Under the pieces are notes generated by a model, which was not told where the DNA came from, did no database searches, and worked only from the letters and a program-made list of their open reading frames with translations. A stretch of DNA of 16,382 nucleotides. Origin: CAZDHT01 sp964505325. Its GTDB lineage: Bacteria > Planctomycetota > PUPC01. Shown piece by piece: positions 7,881 through 14,937 of this stretch (its first letter is position 1; each line of letters starts with the position of its first letter). The DNA lies in NCBI GenBank assembly GCA_964505325.1, contig CAZDHT010000095.1:1-16382 (forward strand), read 5' to 3'. A program made the position numbers and the translations under genes.

Positions 7881-9030
7881 CCAACGCTCCCATGGGACCC
7901 ACCGTGATGGTGACCGAGCTGGAAACGACGTTCCCGCCCTTGTACTCCTTGAGCAGCACCCGCGGCGGAGTCCCCACGTGCTCCGCGGTCAGCTCGCCCG
8001 ATGGCCCAAACCGGATGGTGTTTCCGTCGGCGAGCCCTTCCGCTTCGAGCGCCAGCTTCTGGCTCACTTGATGCACCGTGTCCACCACGTAGGCCGAGAT
8101 GATCAGGTGATCGATCCTGCCGTAGAAATACGCCGCGCCGCCCGCCGCGGCGCCGATGGCCGTCTCCGTGTCCGAGACCGGCGCCTGGACCGCCTCGGAG
8201 CCGGAGCCGGCGGGGTCCTGCTCGACGCCGTTGATCGTCAGCGTGATGCCTGTGCTGAGCTTGTGGCAGCTCATGCTCACGTGCGTCCATTCGTTCGGCC
8301 GGATCACCGGCGCGCTTGAGGCCGAATGCTTGAGGTAGCCGGCCTCGTCCGCGTCCAGCACCACGGCGAACGCGACCAAGGCAAACTTCTTGCTGGTCTC
8401 GTCGTAGCGGAGCGACATGCCGAACCAGCCGTTGCGCGACATGATCGTCATGTCGTCTGCGCCGGAGTGGACCGGCGCGACCGACGCCTCGATCGCCACG
8501 CCCTCGTGGGTGTCGTACGCGGGGATCTCCACCCACTGGGCGCCGCGAAGCATCTTGCACCGGAGGTAGTACGTTCCGTCGAACAGCAGCGCCTTGTTGA
8601 CCTTGCCGTCGGTCAGCTTCGCCTCGCCGCCGGTGACCAGGGCGGCGTGCCCGAGCGCCCCGTAGGTGCGGCTGGGGCTCTCCTCCAACGTCTCGAAATG
8701 CCACACGCCGACCTTCTCGCGGCCGAACGGGTAGAGCCGACCAGCCTTCGCGTCGATGCAGACGAACGTCTCGCTGCTCTCGGCGCGGGCCGTGCTCCTC
8801 GCGCTGTGGATGATGGCGACGACGGCGTACTTCTCGCTCTGCATCGCGTTCACGCGAAGAAGGCCGAAGTACACGCCCACCCCGATGCCCAGCAGGATCA
8901 TAATCACGCTCATCACGACGAGCAGCTCGACCATCGTGAAGGAGCGCGCAGGCGCAGAGGAGCGCCGCGTCCCGTCGGGTTTCCGCGCTCCCGTGCGCCC
9001 ATGCCTGCTTGCATTCGGGCGCGTCTTCAT
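7858..9030 (-). CDS. GspH-like pseudopilin with a LamG domain inserted in its fold
   Basis: This protein has 390 residues. The leader (1-30) is long and basic. The predicted cleavage site is S/FTMVE, so the usual Gly at -1 is Ser; Glu at +5 is kept. A hydrophobic helix (31-55) and the start of a GspH head follow (HSARSTARAESSETFVCIDA). Residues about 105-310 form a Laminin_G_3-type jelly roll: GVWHFE, KALLFDGTYYLR, NEWTHVSMSC, LTINGVEQDP, YGRIDHLIIS. After it, GNTIRFGPSGEL and a last strand (VTITVGPMGALDV) look like the normal end of the GspH sheet, so the lectin-like domain appears inserted in the fold rather than appended. The ATG at 9030 overlaps the gspG-like TGA (ATGA) with GGTGGG just upstream; an earlier in-frame start would add an arginine-rich stretch and is unlikely. 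GspH normally sits between tip and shaft. Binding of glycans is inferred. Confidence 0.88.
   Translation of the reverse strand: MKTRPNASRHGRTGARKPDGTRRSSAPARSFTMVELLVVMSVIMILLGIGVGVYFGLLRVNAMQSEKYAVVAIIHSARSTARAESSETFVCIDAKAGRLYPFGREKVGVWHFETLEESPSRTYGALGHAALVTGGEAKLTDGKVNKALLFDGTYYLRCKMLRGAQWVEIPAYDTHEGVAIEASVAPVHSGADDMTIMSRNGWFGMSLRYDETSKKFALVAFAVVLDADEAGYLKHSASSAPVIRPNEWTHVSMSCHKLSTGITLTINGVEQDPAGSGSEAVQAPVSDTETAIGAAAGGAAYFYGRIDHLIISAYVVDTVHQVSQKLALEAEGLADGNTIRFGPSGELTAEHVGTPPRVLLKEYKGGNVVSSSVTITVGPMGALDVETWNK
7887..7891 (-). promoter_or_regulatory. Ribosome binding site deciding the GspK-like start
   Basis: GGGAG on the minus strand lies 6 nt before ATG 7880, inside the end of the gspH-like gene. 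It supports an independently initiated start and the 23-nt overlap between the two genes. Confidence 0.6.
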
Positions 9031-9584
9031 CGTCCCACCTTGCCTACGTCGTCGTCTTGGCCGGATTGATCGGTTTGGTTCGGGCCGCACGCCCACAACT
9101 GATAGGACGTGCTGTTCACGAAACGGCCACCTTTCTTGATGGGCGCGACCGTCATTTGCCTACCCTTAATCCTATAGTATACCGCTTCCGCGGGGTATTC
9201 CGAAGAATGAAAATATATCCACGGGTTCCGCCACGGATCGACCAGTTCCTGGCGCCCGTCCCTGTCGGTGTCCTCGACCCACCGCCGGATAAGGTGGGCC
9301 TGGATGAACGGCCCGCCGTTTTCCTTGGTCCGCAAGCAGGCCAGCATCCGCTCGATGCCGGGGTTCTCGTCGTCCTGGCCTGCGCCTCCCGAGGGCGGGT
9401 AGTCGCCAAACGCACGCTGGTACTGCTCGAGCGCGCCTTCAAATACCCCAAGCTGGGCCTTCATCTCGTTGATCCGTGCGCCTTCGAAATGGGCGCGAAG
9501 CGCCGGGAACAGCAGCGCCGCAAGAATCGCAATCACCCCGATGACGACCATCAGCTCAACGATCGAGAATCCGTGTCGTTTCAC
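9027..9584 (-). CDS. gspG: GspG-like major pseudopilin
   Basis: This 185-residue protein has the shortest leader of the set, MKRHG, then FSIVE with Glu at +5 and the helix LMVVIGVIAILAALLFPALR. After the helix comes the GspG pattern: AQLGVFEGALEQYQRAFGDYP, then DPWRNPWIYFH and YQLWACGPN, matching the family's 'DPWGNPY...' and 'Y.l.s.GaDG' positions. The Asp-rich tail (DQSGQDDD) might bind calcium, as GspG does, but this is not certain. As the only pseudopilin here with the standard G architecture it is the best candidate for the main shaft subunit. The start codon is GTG and overlaps the upstream TGA (GTGA), with GAGG about 5 nt ahead. It sits first in the pseudopilin block G-H-K-J-I. Confidence 0.88.
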   Translation of the reverse strand: MKRHGFSIVELMVVIGVIAILAALLFPALRAHFEGARINEMKAQLGVFEGALEQYQRAFGDYPPSGGAGQDDENPGIERMLACLRTKENGGPFIQAHLIRRWVEDTDRDGRQELVDPWRNPWIYFHSSEYPAEAVYYRIKGRQMTVAPIKKGGRFVNSTSYQLWACGPNQTDQSGQDDDVGKVGR

Positions 9585-11680
9585 TTTGACCTCACTATTT
9601 GCACGACATTAAACCTGCAATTGACGTTCCCGCCCTTCTTGGGCAGCGCGAACAGGCCGACGTCGTACGCGGTCACGCCGGCGAGCTTCGGCAGCGGCAG
9701 ACTGGCCGGCAGGTGGACCCGCTTCCCGTCAACCAGCGGCCGGACCCGGCCTGCCTTGTCGACCTCCAGGCTCACGGTGAACTTACCCTGCGGGATTTTC
9801 CTGGCCAGCGGTCTCGGCTGCCCAAGCCCCGGAGCAAGGATCGCCGCCCCGCCGCCGAACCGGCCGAATAGCACCGGCTGCCCGCCCTGTGGCGCCACAA
9901 ACACCCCCACAAAACTCTCCGCCTCGGACCCCGTGGACGCCTCGGCGGTAATCGACAGGAACGATGCCCCTTCCGACCGCAAAAGCTTGGAGATCGCGGC
10001 ATCTGTCGTCGGCTTCCCGTCGATCAGCACCGAGTTCTGCGAGATGGAGATCGAGACCCCCGGGGGCTCGATTTCTTCCCAGTCGTTACGGACCTTGGGA
10101 TCATCCGGGCGCTCGAAGCCATCGGACCAGGCCAGGCGAGACTCGGCCTGCTGGATGCGCTGAATGGCGGCCGCAGCGTATCCGCGATAGTCGCCCAGCT
10201 TGACCGCGGCGGCGAAGTGTGAACGGGCGTCATCGGCGCGCCCCTGAGCGTAGGCCAGGAACCCGAGCCCGATGCGGCCGTGCACGTTGTCCGTGCCCGC
10301 CCTGTTCAACTCGGCGGCCGCCTCGCCGAACCGCTGGAGGCGGATCAGGGCCCCCGCCAGCGCCGCGCGGTCCTCCGGCGTGGCCGACTTGGATTCCGCC
10401 ACTTGCCGAAGGTACTTCGCCGCCTGCGAAGGGTTCCCCGCCAGTGCGACGCGACCCAGCCCCCGCAGCGCCGGCACAAAGCCCGGGCGCAGCGAGAGGG
10501 CTTTGAGGAAGAACGACCGCGCCTCACGAGCATCTCCCAGCTTCCATTGACACCGCCCCGCGCCCGACAGGGCGTAGACGTTCGGCCTGTCGGACATCAA
10601 CGCTTTGGTATACATCCTCAGCGCGATGGCATGTTCGCCCGCCAACTCCGACACGTAAGCCCTCGCAATCAGGACGTCGGCGCGCCGGGGTGCGGCCGCC
10701 ACCGCCTGGTCCAGCAGCCCGGCCGCCTTCTTCAAATCCCCGCTCCGCGCCTTGACCAGCCCGTCACCGGCCAGCGTGGGAACGAAGTCGGGACGGAGCA
10801 GCCGGGCCTGTGCGAAGTACGGGCCGGCGTTGCCGACCTTTCCCTGCCGGAGCAGGACGGCGCCCAGGCTGGCGGCGGCGGCGGGCGACTTCGCGTTCTC
10901 GGTGGCTTTCTCAAACGCCTCCGCCGCCTTGGTCAGATTGCCCCGTGCGAATTCGAGCTGCCCCAGCGCGACCAGCGCGTGGGGGTCTTTCTTTGCCTCG
11001 GCCCGCCGCAGCATCCGCCGTACGCGTTCTTCGGCGCGGTCGGGCTTCCCGTGGATCAGCTCGATCATGGCCAACCGGCTGTCGGCCTTGGTGTCAAATG
11101 GATTAATGGCGAGAGCCCTCTTCAGCGGCTCCTCAGCATTGTCCACCATCCCGAGCCGGACATAGATCTCGGCCTTTCGAATCAGCATCGGGACCGTCGC
11201 AATGCCGGCGCCGGTGGCGGCTTCCAGCGTGCCGATTTCCATGTCGAGGTTGTTTGACGCCCGCGCCACCTCCAGCAGTTTGCTGTAGGCGGGCAGGTAC
11301 TTCGGTCCGACCTTGATGGCCTTCTCGAGCTCCTGGTGCGCCTGCGTTTTCAGGCCCACTTCGAGGCACGCCTCGTAGAGCTTCAGGTGGGCGCGCGGGT
11401 CGTTCCCCGCGGCTTTGGTCGCCAAGTTGTAGGATTCCTGCAGCGTGCACTTGCGCAGGACTTCGAGCACCTGGCTCCGCGGCCACGTGTGGCGGATGCC
11501 GCTGAGGGTCCTGAACTCGAGGGCGTTGTCGTCGAGCTTGACGATCGTCCCCACGTAGGACTTGTCGGCTCCCGTGATTCGCACGGTGTCGTGGTCGCGC
11601 TTCTCCAGCTTGAGCCCGGCGCCTTGCACGGAGGCAGCGAGGAGAATTCCGAAGGCGGAGAGGACCAGTGGGCGGATCAT
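9581..11680 (-). CDS. Secreted TPR-repeat protein with SH3-like N-terminal and jelly-roll C-terminal domains
   Basis: This 699-residue protein has a signal peptide (1-22, IRPLVLSAFGILLAASVQG), so it is probably periplasmic. No lipobox cysteine is visible. Residues about 25-65 (DTVRITGADKSYVGTIVKL, ending RSQVLEV) look like a small SH3/Sm-like beta barrel. About 75-505 are tandem tetratricopeptide repeats (for example NAEEPLKRALAINPFDTKAD, ARSFFLKALSLRPGFVPALR). About 515-699 begin DGFERPDDPKVRNDWEE and continue beta-rich, resembling concanavalin-like/DUF1080-type domains. TPR proteins act as pilotins or assembly scaffolds in pilus and secretion systems, so a role in assembling the secretin or pilus is plausible but inferred. 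ATG 11680 with GGAGG 7 nt upstream and an ATGA overlap with the preceding gene set the start; an 80-residue upstream extension is out-of-frame sequence of the previous gene. Confidence 0.87.
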   Translation of the reverse strand: MIRPLVLSAFGILLAASVQGAGLKLEKRDHDTVRITGADKSYVGTIVKLDDNALEFRTLSGIRHTWPRSQVLEVLRKCTLQESYNLATKAAGNDPRAHLKLYEACLEVGLKTQAHQELEKAIKVGPKYLPAYSKLLEVARASNNLDMEIGTLEAATGAGIATVPMLIRKAEIYVRLGMVDNAEEPLKRALAINPFDTKADSRLAMIELIHGKPDRAEERVRRMLRRAEAKKDPHALVALGQLEFARGNLTKAAEAFEKATENAKSPAAAASLGAVLLRQGKVGNAGPYFAQARLLRPDFVPTLAGDGLVKARSGDLKKAAGLLDQAVAAAPRRADVLIARAYVSELAGEHAIALRMYTKALMSDRPNVYALSGAGRCQWKLGDAREARSFFLKALSLRPGFVPALRGLGRVALAGNPSQAAKYLRQVAESKSATPEDRAALAGALIRLQRFGEAAAELNRAGTDNVHGRIGLGFLAYAQGRADDARSHFAAAVKLGDYRGYAAAAIQRIQQAESRLAWSDGFERPDDPKVRNDWEEIEPPGVSISISQNSVLIDGKPTTDAAISKLLRSEGASFLSITAEASTGSEAESFVGVFVAPQGGQPVLFGRFGGGAAILAPGLGQPRPLARKIPQGKFTVSLEVDKAGRVRPLVDGKRVHLPASLPLPKLAGVTAYDVGLFALPKKGGNVNCRFNVVQIVRSK

Positions 11681-12045
11681 CTGGCATCCTCCGTCAGCAG
11701 ATCGATCGGTCGGACCATCGGCGCCGGCGGCATCTCGGGCACGAGCGGCGGCGGCCAGGGCAAGCGGATCTTCGCCCTCCCGCCGGACTCGAGCACGACC
11801 GCCGCGTCGCCGAACGGGTTCCGTCCTCCGTCCTGCCAGATCGACGAGAAATCGACGAATACCACTTCGGGCCGCGCTTCGCCGCCGTGGGCCTTGCGGG
11901 TAGTTACCGGCTGCCCCCACGTTTCCTCCTCAAGCCAGCCCGACAGAGCGGAGGCGACCAGCAGCGCGCCCAGGCACAACACGCCGAGGAAGAAGACCGC
12001 CTCCTTGCGCCGGCGGATGGTCGAGCTGAGCGCACTGTGTCGCAT
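11677..12045 (-). CDS. Small bitopic membrane protein, GspC/PilP-like by position
   Basis: This 122-residue protein has a basic N-terminus (STIRRRKE), one membrane helix (AVFFLGVLCLGALLVASALSGW, about 15-36), then a periplasmic part with GRNPFGDAAVVLE and a proline-rich stretch (LPWPPPLVPEMPPAP). The NPF motif recalls the 'DPF' of PilP and the start of the GspC periplasmic domain, proteins that link inner-membrane L/M or N/O components to the secretin. Similarity is slight, so the assignment rests mostly on gene order. ATG 12045 has GAGG 6 nt upstream. An alternative GTG at 12057 would give a GTGA overlap with the upstream stop, like the other junctions, and add four residues. The end overlaps the TPR gene by 4 nt. 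Confidence 0.7.
   Translation of the reverse strand: MRHSALSSTIRRRKEAVFFLGVLCLGALLVASALSGWLEEETWGQPVTTRKAHGGEARPEVVFVDFSSIWQDGGRNPFGDAAVVLESGGRAKIRLPWPPPLVPEMPPAPMVRPIDLLTEDAR
11688..11692 (-). promoter_or_regulatory. Ribosome binding site deciding the TPR protein start
   Basis: A perfect GGAGG on the minus strand lies 7 nt before ATG 11680. It fixes the start ahead of the signal peptide and argues against the 80-residue upstream reading of the same frame. Confidence 0.65.
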
Positions 12046-12053
12046 GCGGGTCC

Positions 12054-12965
12054 TCACCAACTGGGCCGTGCCTGGTGCTCCGGCTGCGGCGCGGAGCGGG
12101 TGGCTCTGGCGCGGCGCTTGGGCTTAACCTTGAGAACGGTGATGGCGGCCAGCTCGATGTCGGCGGTCAGGGTCGAACCGTTGCCCGAGCTGGCGATTTC
12201 GACTGACCGCACGGCCAGAGCCCCGCCGCCCGGGTCCCGCGGCCCGGGAGCCCCCGGTGCAGGGTCCGCCGTGGCCGGGGCCGGGGCGGCTTCCTTCTCG
12301 CCCGGCGGCGTCGAGCATTTGCCGACAAACCGGATGATCTGATCTAGCTCGCCCTCCAGTCTCACGCGGACGAACCGTTGGGCCAAGGGCGATCCCCGCG
12401 GGGCGCCCAGCTTGTGGAGGATCGAGGCGACGCGTGGGATCTGCGCCGCCACGGCGGCGCGAACGACCCTGTCGGTCATGGCGAGCCGGAGGAGGAGCTC
12501 GTCGATCTCGTCCTTCTTGGGCAGGCTCTTCGAGTTGTTCCGCGGGTCAAGCTCGCCAGGGATAGCAACGCTGGCCTTGTTGGCCAGGTCGCCCAGTTCG
12601 GAGGCCACCGCCTTCCGAATCTTTCTGTATTCCAGCGGGCGCTCGGCGACGTCGGCCCCGATGGTGAAGCGCGATGTGGGAGCGAACTCGATGCGGCGCC
12701 GCGCGCCGGCCAGGGCGGCCGCAAGCTCGGCCTGTTCGGCCTCCAATGCCTGTTTCGCGTCCGCGAACGGCGCGGGGTTGAGGGAAGATCGCTCGGTCGA
12801 AGCGTAGTGCTCCGCCAACGCGGCCCGCCCGTGCGAGTCGCCGCGCAACTCCGAAACGGGACCGGAAAACGGGAGGTGCACGGCGAGGAAGAACACCAGC
12901 GCGCCGCCCACCCAAACCAGGATGGCGACCGCGAACGGCCGGTTGTGTTCCCAGATCTCGCTCAC
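12054..12965 (-). CDS. PilO/GspM-like inner-membrane assembly protein
   Basis: This 303-residue protein has a short cytoplasmic N-terminus (MSEIWEHNRP), one membrane helix (FAVAILVWVGGALVFFLAV, about 11-30), a coiled-coil-like stretch (FADAKQALEAEQAELAAALA), a helical middle part, and a C-terminal region with FVRVRLEGELDQIIRFVGKC and AVRSVEIASSG plus LTADIELAAITVL. That pattern (strand, helix packing 'qi..Fl', strands) is the ferredoxin-like fold of PilO/GspM. A Pro/Ala-rich linker (about 240-262) interrupts it, and the tail is basic. PilO/GspM partners the PilN/GspL periplasmic domain, which is fused to the preceding gene product. GTG 12965 overlaps the upstream TGA (GTGA) and has AAGG nearby; a longer frame upstream reads unnaturally. 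Confidence 0.8.
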   Translation of the reverse strand: MSEIWEHNRPFAVAILVWVGGALVFFLAVHLPFSGPVSELRGDSHGRAALAEHYASTERSSLNPAPFADAKQALEAEQAELAAALAGARRRIEFAPTSRFTIGADVAERPLEYRKIRKAVASELGDLANKASVAIPGELDPRNNSKSLPKKDEIDELLLRLAMTDRVVRAAVAAQIPRVASILHKLGAPRGSPLAQRFVRVRLEGELDQIIRFVGKCSTPPGEKEAAPAPATADPAPGAPGPRDPGGGALAVRSVEIASSGNGSTLTADIELAAITVLKVKPKRRARATRSAPQPEHQARPSW

Positions 12966-14581
12966 TGTTCCTTCTCTCCCCTGTGATGGGCTCGCAGGGG
13001 GATGCTGAGCTGGAACTCGAGGGCGGAACCGTCCGCCGACTCGTGGGCCTGCTCGACCAGCCTCGGGTTCGCCGGGTCCGGCGGGTCGAACCACGGCAAC
13101 TTGGTGAAGCCCTGCCAGAAGTCCTTCAGGACGTCCTCGTGCGCCCGGGTGGATTCGCCCACCGAACCGAACAGCGTGACATACGTTCGCGCGCCGGGCT
13201 TGTTCACGTCGCCGGGCCGGAAGACGAGCTTCGACAGAATGACGGGCCCCTGCTGGCCTTTCTTGATCAGCTCGATGAACTCCGCCAACCGGGCGCCCGC
13301 GCCCGCCGCCGAATCGATCAATCGGAGGTGCTCGCGCTTGAGGTCATTGCCGTCCATCAGCGCAACTAGTTTACCGTCCCGTCGGCCCGCTTCTGTCTTC
13401 AGTTGTTTCCTTTTGCCCAGCATCCGGCGCGCCACGCTGGAGTTGTGGAGCTTGGCAGCGGTCGCCACCGCGGCGGCGAGCACAAAGACCACGCAGGCGG
13501 CGTAGGCGAAGATGTCGCGCCGCCAGAACGTCCGCCGTTTCCGCGCCCGCGGCGGGAGAATCGACGTGCGCTCCTCGGGCGGCTCGAATGACATCAGGGC
13601 GAGGCCGAGCGCGATCATCCACTCGTTCGGCCGGCCCAGCTCTCCGGGCACTCCCCAGTCATCGGGCGGGTTGANNNNNNNNNNCTTGGCGGCCAGGAAC
13701 TCGGGCAGGCCTCTCAAGCCGGCGCCGACGCCCGACAGATACACGCGGCCGATCTCCAGGCCGACCAGCTTTGTCTGGGCCCGGGCAAACATGAGCGAGG
13801 CCCGAATCGCGCCGAAGTACTCCTCGGCGGCATCGGCGAGGGCCATCAGCATGGGACGTTCGGCGGAGGGCCGCACGGCGATTTCGTCGTCGCCGAGGAT
13901 TCGTCCGTGCTTGATCTTCAGCCGTTCCGCTTGTTCGCGCTTGACGTTGAGCGCCGAGGCGAGCGCCTTGCTGAAATCGCGGCCGCCCAGCGCGATGGAC
14001 CGGGCGAAGATCAGGCCCCCGTTGTACACGATCGCCATCTCGGTCTTCGAGGCGCCGATGTCGAGGACCAGGCAGTACTGGTCGAGCGCCTCATCCGCCT
14101 CGGGGCATCGGGCGAAGACCTCGTACAGCGCCAGGGCGTCCGGCGCGAAGTCCACCCCCTTGATGCCCTGCTGCGCGAGCGAATTCAGACGCTCGGTCAG
14201 CGCCTCGTTCTTGGCGATGGCGGTCATCACGGTGAGTTCGTTGGACTCCGCCCTGGCCGGCAGGTTAAGGAGGCGGTAATCGAACGACGCGTCCAGCTCG
14301 CCCCCCTGGGTCGCCTCGTAGCCGACGAGCATGTTGAGCTTCCACGGCGGGACCGGCGGGACGCGTGAGTAGCGGATGAGGGTGTCCTTCCCGGAGAGCC
14401 CGACGACTCCGCCGCGGGCACGGATGCCCGCCTCCCTCAGCTTTGCCGAAAGGTTTTCCGCCTCGCCCTGCTTCTGCGGAACCGATGCGGAGCCCGCCCA
14501 CCGGACGGCTTCCCCCCGGCGCGTCAGCTTCGCCACGCGGGTGGTACGAGAGCCCATGTCGATGCCGACGCCAACAGCCAT
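12962..14581 (-). CDS. PilM-PilN/GspL-like fusion (actin-like cytoplasmic domain plus membrane anchor)
   Basis: This protein has about 539 residues as assembled. Residues 1-345 are PilM-like: phosphate-1 motif GIDMGSRTTRVAKL (5-18), phosphate-2 region LVLDIGASKTEMAIV (about 167-181), GGRDFSKALASALNV and YLSGVGAGLRGLPEFLA. A membrane helix (about 355-378) and a PilN/GspL-type periplasmic domain follow (FIELIKKGQQGPVILSKLVF, ARTYVTLFGS). PilM and PilN are usually separate; GspL combines comparable domains, so this gene fills the L role and should recruit the assembly ATPase, which is not encoded here. Ten Ns interrupt the frame between LAAK and NPPDDW, so the true length is unknown. The ATG at 14581 has no clear Shine-Dalgarno. 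The promoter at 14650-14678 argues against longer starts. It is the first gene of the operon. Confidence 0.86.
   Translation of the reverse strand: MAVGVGIDMGSRTTRVAKLTRRGEAVRWAGSASVPQKQGEAENLSAKLREAGIRARGGVVGLSGKDTLIRYSRVPPVPPWKLNMLVGYEATQGGELDASFDYRLLNLPARAESNELTVMTAIAKNEALTERLNSLAQQGIKGVDFAPDALALYEVFARCPEADEALDQYCLVLDIGASKTEMAIVYNGGLIFARSIALGGRDFSKALASALNVKREQAERLKIKHGRILGDDEIAVRPSAERPMLMALADAAEEYFGAIRASLMFARAQTKLVGLEIGRVYLSGVGAGLRGLPEFLAAKXXXXNPPDDWGVPGELGRPNEWMIALGLALMSFEPPEERTSILPPRARKRRTFWRRDIFAYAACVVFVLAAAVATAAKLHNSSVARRMLGKRKQLKTEAGRRDGKLVALMDGNDLKREHLRLIDSAAGAGARLAEFIELIKKGQQGPVILSKLVFRPGDVNKPGARTYVTLFGSVGESTRAHEDVLKDFWQGFTKLPWFDPPDPANPRLVEQAHESADGSALEFQLSIPLRAHHRGEKEQ
13675..13684. 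other. Assembly gap (10 Ns) inside the PilM-like coding region
   Basis: Ten undefined bases join two contigs within the actin-like domain. The reading frame happens to be kept across the placeholder, but its length is arbitrary. PilM relatives usually have several more residues between the 'pEFLA' helix and the 'NPF/NPP' turn, so the missing sequence is probably longer than ten bases. Confidence 0.95.
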
Positions 14582-14649
14582 GTGCAGGTCTACCAGACGG
14601 CCGGACGTGCCACGTGCGCACACTCTCGGGGCCGAAAACGCCCTTGTTA

Positions 14650-14678
14650 AGTATAGCCCTGATACGGTATGACCGCAA
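14650..14678 (-). promoter_or_regulatory. Sigma70-like promoter of the pseudopilin operon
   Basis: On the minus strand, TTGCGG (14678-14673) and TATACT (14655-14650) are separated by exactly 17 nt. The -10 matches 5 of 6 consensus positions and the -35 matches 3 of 6. Transcription would start near 14643, giving a leader of about 60 nt before ATG 14581. It supports a single transcription unit from the PilM-like gene leftward. Confidence 0.5.
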
Positions 14679-14892
14679 GCCGCGCCGCGCCGGAAGGCGA
14701 AATTGTGCATCATGTTACAAGACGTGGAATGTGGGAACAGATGGCCACCTTCGTAAGGGACCAAACACGAAGAAGTTGCGCCCCGCGACCCTGATGGCAA
14801 TCCCGGTCGCAGGCGTGGTCATCGCTGTTCGACAGAGGAGCCGGTCCAGCGGCGCGGGAGAATAGCTGCTGGCTCGGCTACTCCTCGCTGCG
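14679..14892. other. Intergenic region between divergent promoters
   Basis: The 356 nt between the minus-strand operon start (14581) and the plus-strand ATG (14938) hold both promoter candidates. The stretch between them shows no convincing gene. A plus-strand frame ending near 14865 and a minus-strand frame from about 15212 cross it, but neither has a ribosome binding site or natural composition. No clear operator palindrome was seen. Confidence 0.45.
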
Positions 14893-14898
14893 TATAAT
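14893..14898 (+). promoter_or_regulatory. Consensus -10 box upstream of the first URO-D gene
   Basis: TATAAT, a perfect -10 consensus in otherwise GC-rich sequence, lies 39 nt before ATG 14938. The -35 region (around 14869-14875, CTGGCTC) matches poorly, so the promoter may be weak or need an activator. It points away from the pseudopilin operon promoter. Confidence 0.45.
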
Positions 14899-14937
14899 CT
14901 TGTCGTTAGTCCCCATCGATATGGCAGGGACGGAGCG

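Noticed and set aside
4011..7907. Two long plus-strand open frames (559 and 727 residues) opposite the gspK-like gene
   Set aside because: Low-complexity R/V/G/D-rich translations without motifs or ribosome binding sites; they mirror the codon bias of the real minus-strand gene.
11681..11920. 80-residue N-terminal extension of the TPR protein
   Set aside because: Overlaps the preceding gene out of frame; a signal peptide and a GGAGG site mark ATG 11680 as the start.
14582..14800. 73-residue N-terminal extension of the PilM-like protein
   Set aside because: It would cross the promoter candidate at 14650-14678, and PilM proteins begin just before the GIDMGS motif.
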